Origin: Boudabousia tangfeifanii
GTDB taxonomy: Bacteria; Actinomycetota; Actinomycetes; Actinomycetales; Actinomycetaceae
Assembly: GCF_001856685.1 (NCBI RefSeq)
Contig: NZ_CP017812.1
Location: 1,736,001-1,800,000, forward strand
Direction of reading: 5' to 3'
DNA: 64,000 bases
Translations under genes and position numbers: made by a program
Shown here: one piece after another, positions 7,260 to 15,677 of the stretch
How the letters are laid out: the number at the start of each line of letters is the position of its first letter
How positions within the stretch are numbered: position 1 is the stretch's first letter
The notes under the pieces: generated by a model
The model's input: only the letters and a program-made list of their open reading frames with translations
What the model was told of the DNA's origin: nothing
Database searches by the model: none

Positions 7260-7739
7260 TTACCTCCCGTAGAGCAGGGTCGCGAAGTGGTTCAGTGCCC
7301 GGTTCTTCTTGTTGTAAGCCGAGCTGCGTTCGATGTGGAAGCGGTCGCAGATTGCGATGATGGCATCGGTTTGCATCGTGTCTTCACCCAGGTAGCAGAC
7401 TTCAAGCATCCACCTCTCGTCATCAGACAGGGCTGCCCAGGCGGGGAGGAACCAGGCCATGTAGTCGCGGGCTTGGAGGTAGCGGCGCTGGCGATTATCA
7501 ATCCGCTCCAAATGCTTCACGATTCGGTCTTCGTGAGCATGAGGATTAAACGGGCCGATTGGACGTTCATCCATCGCCGGACTGGAAATACTGGGGATGT
7601 CTTCGGCGATGGCTTTGAGGTCATCATCGGTGGTGTCGATGATGGTTTGCATGGTCGAAAAGTCACGCAGTGCGTTGATGGCTGCTGCGCGGCGGTCGAC
7701 GTATTTCCAGGTGATGTCAGTACCGAGAACAGCAGTCAT
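7260..7739 (-). CDS. ArpU/sigma-like phage late transcription regulator
   Basis: A 159-residue helical protein. The C-terminal half (LSDDERWMLEVCYLGEDTM...ICDRFHIERSSAYNKKNRALNHFATLLYG) reads as a sigma region-4-like helix-turn-helix, as in ArpU/RinA-type activators of phage late genes. The start codon overlaps the helicase stop (ATGA). Its position at the end of the replication genes and before the packaging genes fits a late-gene activator. The assignment rests on the helix-turn-helix pattern and context only. Confidence 0.6.
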   Translation of the reverse strand: MTAVLGTDITWKYVDRRAAAINALRDFSTMQTIIDTTDDDLKAIAEDIPSISSPAMDERPIGPFNPHAHEDRIVKHLERIDNRQRRYLQARDYMAWFLPAWAALSDDERWMLEVCYLGEDTMQTDAIIAICDRFHIERSSAYNKKNRALNHFATLLYGR

Positions 7740-9100
7740 CGGTCCTCTCCTTCCATAGTGATGGTTGCTTTGACCGCGTCAATCAACGCAGCCTGTGTCG
7801 TGTCCTTGACCGCCAGGGCGGCAAGGATTTTCTGGTCAATCGAGTCCTTGGCAGCAAGGTGGTGGATGACCACCGGCTCTTGCTGGCCTTGGCGGTGCAA
7901 TCTCGCGTTGGTTTGCTGGTAGAGCTCCAAGCTCCAGGTGAGCGTGAACCACACCAAGGTGGAGCCACCAGCCTGGAGGTTCAGGCCATGACCGGCAGAG
8001 GCGGGGTGAATCAGCGCCAACGAAACTTCGCCGTTATTCCATGCGTCCATGTCCGCCGCTGTTTTGAGCAGCCTCGCTTCAGGGAAACGCTTGGTGATTC
8101 GTTCAAGGTCATGAGCGAACCAGTAAGCCACCAGCACCGGCTTCCCATTCGCACCTTCGACGAGGTCTTCGAGGGCGTCCAACTTGGCCTCATGCACGAG
8201 ATGCCAGTTGCCGTCCTCGTCGTACAAGGCTCCGGAGGCCATCTGGGTGAGCTTGCCCGACAAGGCTGCCGCGTTTGCCGCCGTCACTTCAGTGCCTTCG
8301 AGCTCTAGGACCAGGTCGCCCAGCATCCGCTCGTAGGCCCGCCGGCCCTTATCACCCATGGTCACCTCGATGGTGTTGTAGGTGACTTCTGGCAGGGTGA
8401 GATGATCGCAGGTTCGCATCGAAATCGTGACGTCACTGATGCGCCGGTAGATCTCGTCCTCCGCACCCGGCTTGGGCTTGTAGGAGAAGACCTGCATGCC
8501 GTTTCGTTTATCGGGGTCGAAGAACTCACGCCGGTAATGCGTGATGTAACGACCAAAACGCTCACCCATGTCCAACAGGCGAAACTGCGCCCAGAGGTCT
8601 TCGAGCCCGTTGGCGGCTGGTGTCCCCGTCAAGCCAACGATGCGTTTGACGTGCGGGCGGGCTTTGAGTAGGGAGCGGAAGCGCTTGGCCTGATGATTCT
8701 TGAACGAACTCAGCTCGTCGATGACCACCATGTCCCACTGCCACTCGACACCGGAGCGCTCAACAAGCCAAGTGACGTTTTCACGGTTAATCACCGTCAC
8801 ATCAGCCCCAGCGTTCAGGGCCTCGAGGCGTTTGGCTTCTGGTCCGACGGCTACTGCCATTGTCAAGCCTCGGAGGTGGTCCCATTTCTGTTGTTCTGCT
8901 GGCCAGGTATCGCTTGCCACCCGAAGAGGAGCCACCACCAGCACGCGCTGGACTTCGAAGCGGTCGTACATGAGGTTCCAGATTGCCGTTAGAGCGATTG
9001 AGCTCTTGCCTAGTCCCATTTCGAGTAGGAGGGCTGCGATGGGGTGGGTTTCGACGAACTCGATGGCGGTGGCCTGGTAGTTATGCGGCTTGTAGAGCAT
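7736..9100 (-). CDS. phage SNF2/DEAD-like helicase
   Basis: A 454-residue SF2 helicase. Walker A is EMGLGKSS with Lys32; motif II is VVIDELSSFKN (DELS in place of DEAH, as in SNF2-like phage enzymes); motif III is GLTGTPAANGLEDLW; motif V/VI is PASAGHGLNLQ and NARLHRQGQQEPV. These motifs imply ATP-driven translocation on DNA. The start is ATG 9100 with AGGAGGTG upstream; an upstream in-frame codon at 9226 would run through the nuclease gene. The start overlaps the VRR-NUC gene by 20 bp and the stop overlaps the regulator at 7739 by four. Confidence 0.92.
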   Translation of the reverse strand: MLYKPHNYQATAIEFVETHPIAALLLEMGLGKSSIALTAIWNLMYDRFEVQRVLVVAPLRVASDTWPAEQQKWDHLRGLTMAVAVGPEAKRLEALNAGADVTVINRENVTWLVERSGVEWQWDMVVIDELSSFKNHQAKRFRSLLKARPHVKRIVGLTGTPAANGLEDLWAQFRLLDMGERFGRYITHYRREFFDPDKRNGMQVFSYKPKPGAEDEIYRRISDVTISMRTCDHLTLPEVTYNTIEVTMGDKGRRAYERMLGDLVLELEGTEVTAANAAALSGKLTQMASGALYDEDGNWHLVHEAKLDALEDLVEGANGKPVLVAYWFAHDLERITKRFPEARLLKTAADMDAWNNGEVSLALIHPASAGHGLNLQAGGSTLVWFTLTWSLELYQQTNARLHRQGQQEPVVIHHLAAKDSIDQKILAALAVKDTTQAALIDAVKATITMEGEDR

Positions 9101-9359
9101 CGCACACCTCCTGGATCCCATCGGGGTGGTCGAGGACGATGCAGGTGAAGCCCTGACGCTCAAGCTCACGCATTCGGGCAACCTGTAAGGGGCGAGGGTG
9201 TTTTCCGGTGGTTTTGACTTCGACAAACACGCATTTGCCGCCCATCATGCAGATGCGGTCTGGGACGCCCGTCAGTCCGGGGGATGTGAATTTCCAGCAG
9301 ATGCCGCCGATGCGGCGAATAGCCCGGCATAGGCGGGTTTCGAGTTGTTGTTCTTTCAT
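9081..9359 (-). CDS. VRR-NUC domain nuclease
   Basis: A 92-residue stand-alone VRR-NUC protein (PD-(D/E)XK superfamily). Motifs are the helix EQQLETRLCRAIRRIGG, then GVPDRICMMGGKCVFVEVKTTGKHPRPLQ, where the D, the E-V-K and the downstream Q make the active site. Such proteins occur beside SNF2-like helicases in many siphophages and are thought to process branched DNA. It overlaps the helicase start by 20 bp, so coupled expression is likely. Confidence 0.9.
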   Translation of the reverse strand: MKEQQLETRLCRAIRRIGGICWKFTSPGLTGVPDRICMMGGKCVFVEVKTTGKHPRPLQVARMRELERQGFTCIVLDHPDGIQEVCDALQAA

Positions 9360-9397
9360 TGAGACTTTTCCTTGGAATCATGGGCCTTCCAAGGGGG

Positions 9398-9496
9398 TGT
9401 GTCAGGTGTGGCTTGTCGGTTCTTACCTTCTCTATAGGCTTTTCATTTTTGACTTCCTATATAAAAGGGTTAGTAGGTCTTGACACACCTGACACA
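9398..9496. promoter_or_regulatory. widely spaced 13-bp inverted repeat in a phage intergenic region
   Basis: TGTGTCAGGTGTG (9398-9410) and its exact complement CACACCTGACACA (9484-9496) flank 73 bp of AT-rich sequence containing TATATAAAAGG. A further GTCAGGTG occurs at 9503. The region lies between the 9597-10145 gene and the VRR-NUC gene. It may be a pair of operators for looping by one protein. A second hairpin (arms 9510-9518 and 9542-9550, GGGGGCTAG/CTAGCCCCC) follows the upstream gene. Confidence 0.5.
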
Positions 9497-9596
9497 CTTC
9501 CCGTCAGGTGGGGGCTAGAAACGTTGATTTAACAGGCGAAACTAGCCCCCAGCAGGAGTGGGGAATGGCCCCTTTGGTGACGGCCCGGTTTACGGG

Positions 9597-10145
9597 TTAG
9601 TGGCGCTCGGGGTTGAACGCGGGCGAGAGTGGGTGCAGCCGGTAGCAGTGGTTCAACGCCTTGATGTTCTTTGGCTGGTAGCCGGAGATGATCATGGCGT
9701 CCTTGAACTGGGCGTTAGTCACGTAATGACCGGTGTCTCGCTCGAAGAGGTGCTTGAGCCCGTAACTGGTCTTGGAACACCAGTCCCGCCCGTGGGTCAG
9801 GTCGGCGCTAATCCACTCCATGAGGGCTTGCTGACGCTCCTTACCGAGGGTGAGGAAGGTTCCTTGGTTGGAGTCTTCCCACCTGCCAATCAACGGCCTC
9901 GGCGCTTTCAATGGGCGGCGTTTGGAGCGTCGTTTCCGGGTGGGGCTGGTGAGGTATTCGCGCCAGCATTCCTCGAAGGTCTCGATGCACGCATCGATTG
10001 CTCCGCACTCGTGGAGGTGAGCTAGGAGGGCTTTGTGGGTGTAGGGGCCGGTGTAGAAATCGGCCTCCATGTCGGCGGCCAGGTGGCTGGCCGGTCCGGT
10101 CCCATCAAGGTGGGTTTGGATCATCCAGTCGTAGAAGTTCACCAC
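9597..10145 (-). CDS. phage protein with N-terminal YozE SAM-like domain
   Basis: A 182-residue protein. Residues 3-65 (FYDWMIQTHLDGTGPASHLAADM...YTHKALLAHLHECGAIDACIETFEECWREY) match the YozE SAM-like fold seen in small Firmicutes and phage proteins. The C-terminal half (GRWEDSNQGTFLTLGK, SKTSYGLKHLFE, YVTNAQFKDAMIISGY) is not recognised and might be a DNA-binding module. The start is GTG 10145, overlapping the primase stop by seven bases. No stop or frameshift is seen. Confidence 0.65.
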   Translation of the reverse strand: MVNFYDWMIQTHLDGTGPASHLAADMEADFYTGPYTHKALLAHLHECGAIDACIETFEECWREYLTSPTRKRRSKRRPLKAPRPLIGRWEDSNQGTFLTLGKERQQALMEWISADLTHGRDWCSKTSYGLKHLFERDTGHYVTNAQFKDAMIISGYQPKNIKALNHCYRLHPLSPAFNPERH

Positions 10146-12418
10146 GCCGCCCCCATCTCGCCCGTTGGTACTTCATCGAAGTTGGGGGTTAGGCGTAGCC
10201 CGGTGATCATTCGGGCGCTGCGGGTGCGTTTCTTTTCAAACCCTGCTTTGTCGAGGGCTTCGTAAAAATCGGCAGCGTTGCGCACATACTCGTTGCGGCT
10301 GTTGGCCCAGTCCCGGTAAGCGTCATAAACCGCTTGGGAGCGCTCGGTGAACGTAGGGTCTGTTTCGCAGCATTCTTCGAGGAAGTGAGCGAACCAGTCG
10401 TTTTGCCGCCGATAATCCTCACTGGCTTTAACCACGCAAGCTGGTGGGACCAGTTTGTAGTTCTCAGCGTGGATGAGCCTTGCGCCTTCCATGATCCAGG
10501 CTAGGACCGCGCCGCCAGCGTTCTCGAAGAGGTAGTCGGCGTAGTTCTTGATGTCATCGTTCCCCGTGATGGTTGCGTTAAACGGGATCACGATCAGCCG
10601 CCGCCAAATACCAGTGTCGCGGCCACGCACCTTGGGTAGGTGGTTGGTGTAGAGCACCAGGGTGTGGGAGGGGGTGAAGGAGAAGGGGTCTTTGTACTTC
10701 TTCTCTGCCGCGATCTTGTCCGTTGACGCCAGCTGCTTGGCTGACGAGCTCGACAGCCTTACGCCCTCATCGTTCTCACCCGCAATCAACAACCGGCGGC
10801 CTCTGGTTTGGGCCATGTCGTTCTTCGCGTTGTTTTTCTTCCCCGCAATCAACACCTCAGCCGAAATAGTCTCAGCGTAGGAGCCAAGCACACGGGCGAT
10901 GGTGTTCCAGAACGTGGACTTGCCGTTGCTCCCGTCCCCGTAGGCGATGATCAGCCCTTCGACCATGACCTTGCCGATGGCAGCAAGCCCGCACACGCGC
11001 TGGACGTAGTCGATGAGTTCGGTGTCGCCTTGGAAGATGGTGCTCAGGCAGTCAACCCAAATGTCCATCCCCTCGTCACTGGGGGTGACTTTGGTTTGTT
11101 TGGTGAGCAGGTCAAACGGGTCATGAGGACGCAGGCTGGACAGGCCCTCGCGCAGGTCGTAGGTGCCGCCGGGGGTGTTGAACATGTAGGGGTCTTTGTC
11201 CAGATCCTCCGGGTCGATCAGTACCAGGGAGCGGGCTTGGCGCATGGCTGCTTGGATGCCACGGTCGCCTCTAGCGCGGTAGGCGAATTTCACCCACGCC
11301 TCATCGGCCGCGAGCTGCTCGAACAGTTGGTGCTGGGCGGGGGTGAATGTGGAGAGGGCTTTGGCTTTGCTCATCACCCCAAGCATCTGCAACACACCCT
11401 CTTGCGAAGCTTTTTGGCGCGTCGTGCTGAGGGCTTTTTCTGCCTGTGCGAGCTGGCGGGTAGTGAAGTCCTGGAACACGCGCTGGGCCTTGGGCTCGGA
11501 TTCGTCCCATACGCCTTTGCCATACGCTGCCCACCCAGTCGAGGGAGAGAAGCACACCTTGTCCGCGCACTCCCCGGCGATGAGGGTGGCTTGTCCGACG
11601 TCGGTGAAATCCTCCGGCTTAAGGCTGGTCAACTCCGCATAGGCCTCCGGAGACACATAGTTCGGGTCCTCAGCTACCTTTTCCGCGAACCGGGTGGCTG
11701 ATGCCCAGATCTGTTCCACCTCAAAACCTGGTAGGGGCGGGTCGCACAGCGCGGCTTTCTGGTTGAACAGTTCCCTGGCGCGCTCGGTGTTGCCGTAGCG
11801 GATGAGTACCCGTCCAGCGAAACGAGACAGGGTCGCGTTCCTACTGCCTTCACCGATGAGGGATGAGGCTTGGTCGAACTCGGCAAACAGGTCGCGGGCC
11901 AGCCATTCATCGACCAGGATCTCGCCCTCGATAGCGGTGGTCTTTGCCTCGGGGTTGCCGTAGATAAACCGCCCAGCATCCAAAGCGTTCTGGTCGAACA
12001 CTGGCACCTGCGCTGCGAGCTGTCGCTTGAGCGCCGCGTAGGCTTCCGCATCCCTCACCGGGTTGATGGGTAGGTAGACGTGGAACCTCGGCCGGGCACT
12101 ACTGCCGCCTTTAGCTTTCATGTGGTTGCGGGACGTTGCCGCCATGAAAGAGACATCGGGCATGAGCTCGGCCAGGCGGCTTGGGGTCACCCATTCGGTC
12201 TCGATCTCGGAGTGATCGTTGTCCACGTCCATCACTAGGCAGTCCGAGGTTAGGAAGCGGGAGTTGCCGCGCTGTCCACCCTCATACTCAGCGACCACAT
12301 GATCAAAGGCCACAACACGCTTGAGGTCATCAAGGCTGGCCACGGTGTGCTCATGTGGGTAGTGGGTGTTTTGGGCCTGACCAACAAGGTTGGAGGCGTA
12401 CATGGTCATGGGGTTCAT
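10139..12418 (-). CDS. phage primase-helicase (D5/P4 type)
   Basis: A 759-residue replication protein. The N-terminal third carries a primase-polymerase-like segment (VMDVDNDHSE with paired acids, then ARPRFHVYLP and DAGRFIYGNP). The C-terminal half is a D5/P4-type superfamily 3 helicase with Walker A GDGSNGKST (Lys500), followed by ISAEVLIAGKKNN and RRLLIAGENDEG (motif B region) and LYTNHLPKVRGRDTGIWRRL. The protein should unwind and prime the phage origin. It overlaps both neighbours by a few bases in a tight operon. Confidence 0.9.
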   Translation of the reverse strand: MNPMTMYASNLVGQAQNTHYPHEHTVASLDDLKRVVAFDHVVAEYEGGQRGNSRFLTSDCLVMDVDNDHSEIETEWVTPSRLAELMPDVSFMAATSRNHMKAKGGSSARPRFHVYLPINPVRDAEAYAALKRQLAAQVPVFDQNALDAGRFIYGNPEAKTTAIEGEILVDEWLARDLFAEFDQASSLIGEGSRNATLSRFAGRVLIRYGNTERARELFNQKAALCDPPLPGFEVEQIWASATRFAEKVAEDPNYVSPEAYAELTSLKPEDFTDVGQATLIAGECADKVCFSPSTGWAAYGKGVWDESEPKAQRVFQDFTTRQLAQAEKALSTTRQKASQEGVLQMLGVMSKAKALSTFTPAQHQLFEQLAADEAWVKFAYRARGDRGIQAAMRQARSLVLIDPEDLDKDPYMFNTPGGTYDLREGLSSLRPHDPFDLLTKQTKVTPSDEGMDIWVDCLSTIFQGDTELIDYVQRVCGLAAIGKVMVEGLIIAYGDGSNGKSTFWNTIARVLGSYAETISAEVLIAGKKNNAKNDMAQTRGRRLLIAGENDEGVRLSSSSAKQLASTDKIAAEKKYKDPFSFTPSHTLVLYTNHLPKVRGRDTGIWRRLIVIPFNATITGNDDIKNYADYLFENAGGAVLAWIMEGARLIHAENYKLVPPACVVKASEDYRRQNDWFAHFLEECCETDPTFTERSQAVYDAYRDWANSRNEYVRNAADFYEALDKAGFEKKRTRSARMITGLRLTPNFDEVPTGEMGAAW

Positions 12419-12927
12419 TTGGCCTCACCACCCTTGAAGGCAGCGTTTGCTTGGCGTAGTGCGCGGCGGGCCTTGCGCTCATAAGTCAAAGCGGTGAAAC
12501 GTTCCTGGTCACATTCCCTCGATGGGGTGATACCCAGGTACTCGGTGCCGTCTTCGGTCAAATGGGTGACGGTGAAGGGCACGTTGGGGATGCCCATGGC
12601 GAGGGAGGCTTTGAACTCCGTCACCATTCCTTCGGTCAGGTTTCCAAAGGCCCAGTATTCGTCGCACAACTCCAGCAGGCTGAGCGCCGCCTCAATGCCG
12701 GCCTCTCGCTCGGTCTTCTCATCCAAAAATTGTGGGAAGAGCAGGTGCGGGACGATGGGCACGTAACCACAATCGTGAACGAAACGCGCGTAGGCCTTAG
12801 CCAAATAGGTGTTGCGTTTAGTGTCACCGGAGTAGGCCGAGGAGACGTAGATGAGCCTGCGGCCGGTTGCGGTGTTGATGAGGTGTTCGAGATCGGGCTC
12901 GAACCAGGAATAGGTTTTGTCAGCCAT
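12415..12927 (-). CDS. DUF4406/nucleoside 2-deoxyribosyltransferase-like protein
   Basis: A 170-residue protein. RRLIYVSSAYSGDTKRN, then FVHDCGYVPIVPHLLFPQFL, and ALSLLELCDEYWAFG match the DUF4406 branch of the nucleoside 2-deoxyribosyltransferase fold: a Rossmann-like start with a SAYSG loop, a P-H-L-L patch and a late D-E. Phages often carry such proteins near replication genes, with possible nucleotide salvage or modification roles. The start at 12927 follows a motif at 12986-13027 that also precedes the 17486 gene. The stop overlaps the primase start (ATGA). Confidence 0.75.
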   Translation of the reverse strand: MADKTYSWFEPDLEHLINTATGRRLIYVSSAYSGDTKRNTYLAKAYARFVHDCGYVPIVPHLLFPQFLDEKTEREAGIEAALSLLELCDEYWAFGNLTEGMVTEFKASLAMGIPNVPFTVTHLTEDGTEYLGITPSRECDQERFTALTYERKARRALRQANAAFKGGEAK

Positions 12928-12985
12928 CAGGGGCTACCTCCAGATCGGATGGTAATTCACGAGGGAGAAAGCCGGGATTGGCTCC

Positions 12986-13027
12986 TCCTACCCCTATGGC
13001 GATGAGGGTCAGTTGGTGTTAACCCCT
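12986..13027 (-). promoter_or_regulatory. conserved upstream element, copy A
   Basis: On the plus strand, CCTACCCC..ATGGCGAT.AG followed by TGGTGTTAACCCCT occurs here and at 17546-17586. Both copies end about 60 bp before a minus-strand start codon (59 and 60 bp). The minus-strand TTAACACC may act as a -35-like box, but no clear -10 follows. It may be a phage-specific promoter or operator. Confidence 0.55.
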
Positions 13028-13049
13028 ACTAGGATTTGCGTTAACCGCC

Positions 13050-15005
13050 TCACTCCTTCATGTAGTAGTCGCACCGGTATCCATCCGCATCCAACGGCAA
13101 CCCCTTAGCCCAGGAGGGTGCTTGGCACATTGCATTGGCGGTTTCATCGACGGTGGCGGTTCCGGTTGGGACTTCGATGATGAGTTCGTCGTGGACATGC
13201 ATGACCACCGGCCACCCTTTGGCTTCCACGGTGTGGATCGCGTGGGCTAATAAATCCCGTGCGGTGGCTTGGACAATGTTTTCCACTAATTTGGGTCCGT
13301 ATGTTTCAATCCAGTCCCAGCGTTTAGCGGTGTTTTGGCCTTGGTAGGTGATGACGTCGCGGCCGAACCTGCCGGTGGTGATGGTGGCTCCGGGGTATGA
13401 CAAGCGACGCCCTGAAGGTAAACAGCAGAAGAGGATTCCAGCCTGCCGGGTGAACGTGACGCCATGAGTCGTGGCGGGAAGTCCGCTAGTCAGCGTCTGC
13501 TGGGCTGCTTGGTCTATGGCCCACCAGAACTCCACGATCGCTGGGTTGGCTTCCCGCCACGCCGACACCAACCCAGGCAGCTCATCTTCGGACAAACCCA
13601 TGCGCAAGGCTCCCATGTTTTCTAAAGCGCCGACGGAGCCGCCGTATCCGCAGGCGAGTTCTGCTATCTTCCCCTTCTGCCGTAAATGCGCATTCACCCC
13701 ATGCTTCTCAACCGGAACACCAAACATCTGGGATGCGGACTGGCAGTAAATATCCCCACCCCTCTTGAACAAATCCAGCCGCCACTCCTCACCAGCCAGC
13801 CAGGCGATGACGCGGGCTTCGATGGCCGAGTAATCGGCAACAATAAACTCACACCCCTCCCGTGGGATAAACGCAGTGCGGATCAACTGGGAGAGGACGT
13901 CTGGTACGGAGTCATACAGCATTTCCAACGCCGTCAGGTTGCGGTCCTTGATGAGAGCTCTAGCGGCGTCGAGGTCGGGTAGGTAGTTGCGGGGCAGGTT
14001 CTGCACCTGGATCAACCTGCCTGCCCAGCGTCCAGTACGGGCTGCCCCGTGAAACTGCATCAACCCCCGCGCCCGGTGATCGTTCGTGTTGGCGCTGGTG
14101 GTCATCGCCTCATACTTACGCACCGAAGACTTCGAGAGCTCGAGCCGCAAGGCGAGTACTTCTTTGACTACCGGGTCGGTGGTGGCTTCGAGGGTGTCTT
14201 GGACTTCTTGCTTGCCCATCGACCCCATGGTGATGCCGCGCTTACTGGCCCAGTCTTTGAGCTGCAACGGCGAATTCGGATTATCCAACCCCGTCAGTTC
14301 ACTGGAGCGGGCGAGGTTCTTATCCCGCACCTGCTTGTCTAGCTCGATTGCCGCACTGGCTAGGTCGAGGTCAAGGTGGATGCCACGGTCATTGATGTTC
14401 TGGTCGTCCCAGTACTCGCGCCACACCTGCTCAGGCAACGGAAACGGCGAGAGCTTGGCATGCAGTTCCAGCTCGGCCTCCACATCCCTGGCGTTATAGG
14501 TCTTGAACTGGTCCCATTTGTCTGGCTCATGACCAGGCAGATTCCGGTTCAGGCCATTGTTCAGCAGCGAGGGCTTAGCGGGAACAGAGAAGAATTTGAT
14601 CAAATCCTTGCCGGTGGATAGTTTCCCGGCGTTCAACTTCAACGCTTTGGACACACCATCCAGTGACAACGGTAGTCCTAGGGCTGCGGCCCACACCATG
14701 TGACACCGCCACCCATGAGGCAGCAACTGCCTGCCCAAATAGGTGGAGAGGCAGGTGCGCTCGAAGGCAGCGTTGAACGCCCACTTCGTAATGCCAGGGT
14801 CATCCAGAGCCGCCAGAACGTCAGCGGGTATCGACTCACCACTAGCAATGTCGATGGTTTGTACTGGGCCGGCGTCCCAGGAGTAGGACAAGAGGAGGAG
14901 TTCGAAGGTTGGGTCTGCCGCGTAGCGGTACATGCCAGCCTTACCGAGGTTGACTTCGCTGAAGGTTTCAATATCGAGGGTGAGGGATGTGTGGTGTGTG
15001 GTCAT
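13050..15005 (-). CDS. phage family A DNA polymerase
   Basis: A 651-residue DNA polymerase I-like enzyme. An N-terminal 3'-5' exonuclease is indicated by LTLDIETFSEVNLG (D-I-E motif, near residue 10) and VEAELELHAKL. The polymerase domain has motif A VADYSAIEARV (Asp391), motif B AHLRQKGKIAELACGYGGS, and motif C MHVHDELIIEVP (Asp606). There is no 5'-3' exonuclease domain, as usual for phage copies. I chose ATG 15005 (MTTHHTSLTLD), preceded by TTGGAG; the 24 extra upstream codons are not protein-like. It replicates phage DNA together with the primase-helicase downstream. Confidence 0.93.
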   Translation of the reverse strand: MTTHHTSLTLDIETFSEVNLGKAGMYRYAADPTFELLLLSYSWDAGPVQTIDIASGESIPADVLAALDDPGITKWAFNAAFERTCLSTYLGRQLLPHGWRCHMVWAAALGLPLSLDGVSKALKLNAGKLSTGKDLIKFFSVPAKPSLLNNGLNRNLPGHEPDKWDQFKTYNARDVEAELELHAKLSPFPLPEQVWREYWDDQNINDRGIHLDLDLASAAIELDKQVRDKNLARSSELTGLDNPNSPLQLKDWASKRGITMGSMGKQEVQDTLEATTDPVVKEVLALRLELSKSSVRKYEAMTTSANTNDHRARGLMQFHGAARTGRWAGRLIQVQNLPRNYLPDLDAARALIKDRNLTALEMLYDSVPDVLSQLIRTAFIPREGCEFIVADYSAIEARVIAWLAGEEWRLDLFKRGGDIYCQSASQMFGVPVEKHGVNAHLRQKGKIAELACGYGGSVGALENMGALRMGLSEDELPGLVSAWREANPAIVEFWWAIDQAAQQTLTSGLPATTHGVTFTRQAGILFCCLPSGRRLSYPGATITTGRFGRDVITYQGQNTAKRWDWIETYGPKLVENIVQATARDLLAHAIHTVEAKGWPVVMHVHDELIIEVPTGTATVDETANAMCQAPSWAKGLPLDADGYRCDYYMKE

Positions 15006-15096
15006 TGGTTGGCTCCAAGGGGCTGTGCACAGGTGAGGGGCACCAGGAGCTTGGCTGTCTCTTCTGGTGCCCCTCACGCTTGGGTTGGATTACCGG

Positions 15097-15666
15097 TTAG
15101 GACAGGAAGTCATCCCCACCAGATGGGGTGGCGAATGGGTCGGTGAACGGCGTGAACTCGCTCTCTGCACTCACGCGGCCGCCCAGCGGTTCGCCATCGC
15201 GAATCTTTTGGATGTTCCGAAGTCCGCAGGCCACGCCCTTATTCCCGTTAGTGTTGAAGGCGTAGAAGCCCAGGGTGACTCGGGCGTAAACCCCGGAGTA
15301 CATCTCCGAGCGCTCAATGATGGGCTGCACATTCGCGTCCACGATGCCCGGCTGGGTGGTGGAGTTGGCGTTCACAAACATGGCACCTTGGTAGGCTTCG
15401 TCGTCACGTTCAATATCCCCGTCACGCAAAGGGAGTTTGAGGGCTCCCTTGGGTGGGATCTTGCCGCCGAACTTACCCACACCCTCCTTGATTGCGGCAT
15501 CGATAGCTGCCTGGATTTTGTTTAGGGTGTCGGTGTCGGTTTTGGGGATGATGATCGAGGCCGAATATTTCGGCTTACTGCCCTGGATGCTCTTGGGCTC
15601 CCAGCAGTTCAAGTACGAAAGACGCACGATGCCGGTCATCACGATCTTGGGGTCGTTGGTTGTCAT
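15097..15666 (-). CDS. DUF2815 phage protein, putative ssDNA-binding
   Basis: A 189-residue DUF2815 protein: VRLSYLNCWEPKSIQGSKPKYSASIIIPK, then KGALKLPLRDGD and YSGVYARVTLGFYAFNTNGNKGVACGLRNIQ. The family has an OB-like fold, lies beside phage polymerases, and is thought to coat single-stranded DNA. The C-terminus ends in an acidic tail (GGDDFLS), as is typical of single-strand binding proteins that recruit partners. It sits between polymerase and DUF2800 in the usual order. Confidence 0.85.
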   Translation of the reverse strand: MTTNDPKIVMTGIVRLSYLNCWEPKSIQGSKPKYSASIIIPKTDTDTLNKIQAAIDAAIKEGVGKFGGKIPPKGALKLPLRDGDIERDDEAYQGAMFVNANSTTQPGIVDANVQPIIERSEMYSGVYARVTLGFYAFNTNGNKGVACGLRNIQKIRDGEPLGGRVSAESEFTPFTDPFATPSGGDDFLS

Positions 15667-15677
15667 TTTTGTTCTCC

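Noticed and set aside
9474..9510. Canonical promoter TTGACA at 9480 on the plus strand
   Set aside because: No -10 box follows at 16-18 nt and no plus-strand gene lies downstream. The TTGACA is part of the 13-bp inverted repeat.
10808..11701. Nearly 300-codon frame opposite the primase gene
   Set aside because: It is a shadow of the primase-helicase, whose Walker A and other motifs on the minus strand are unambiguous.
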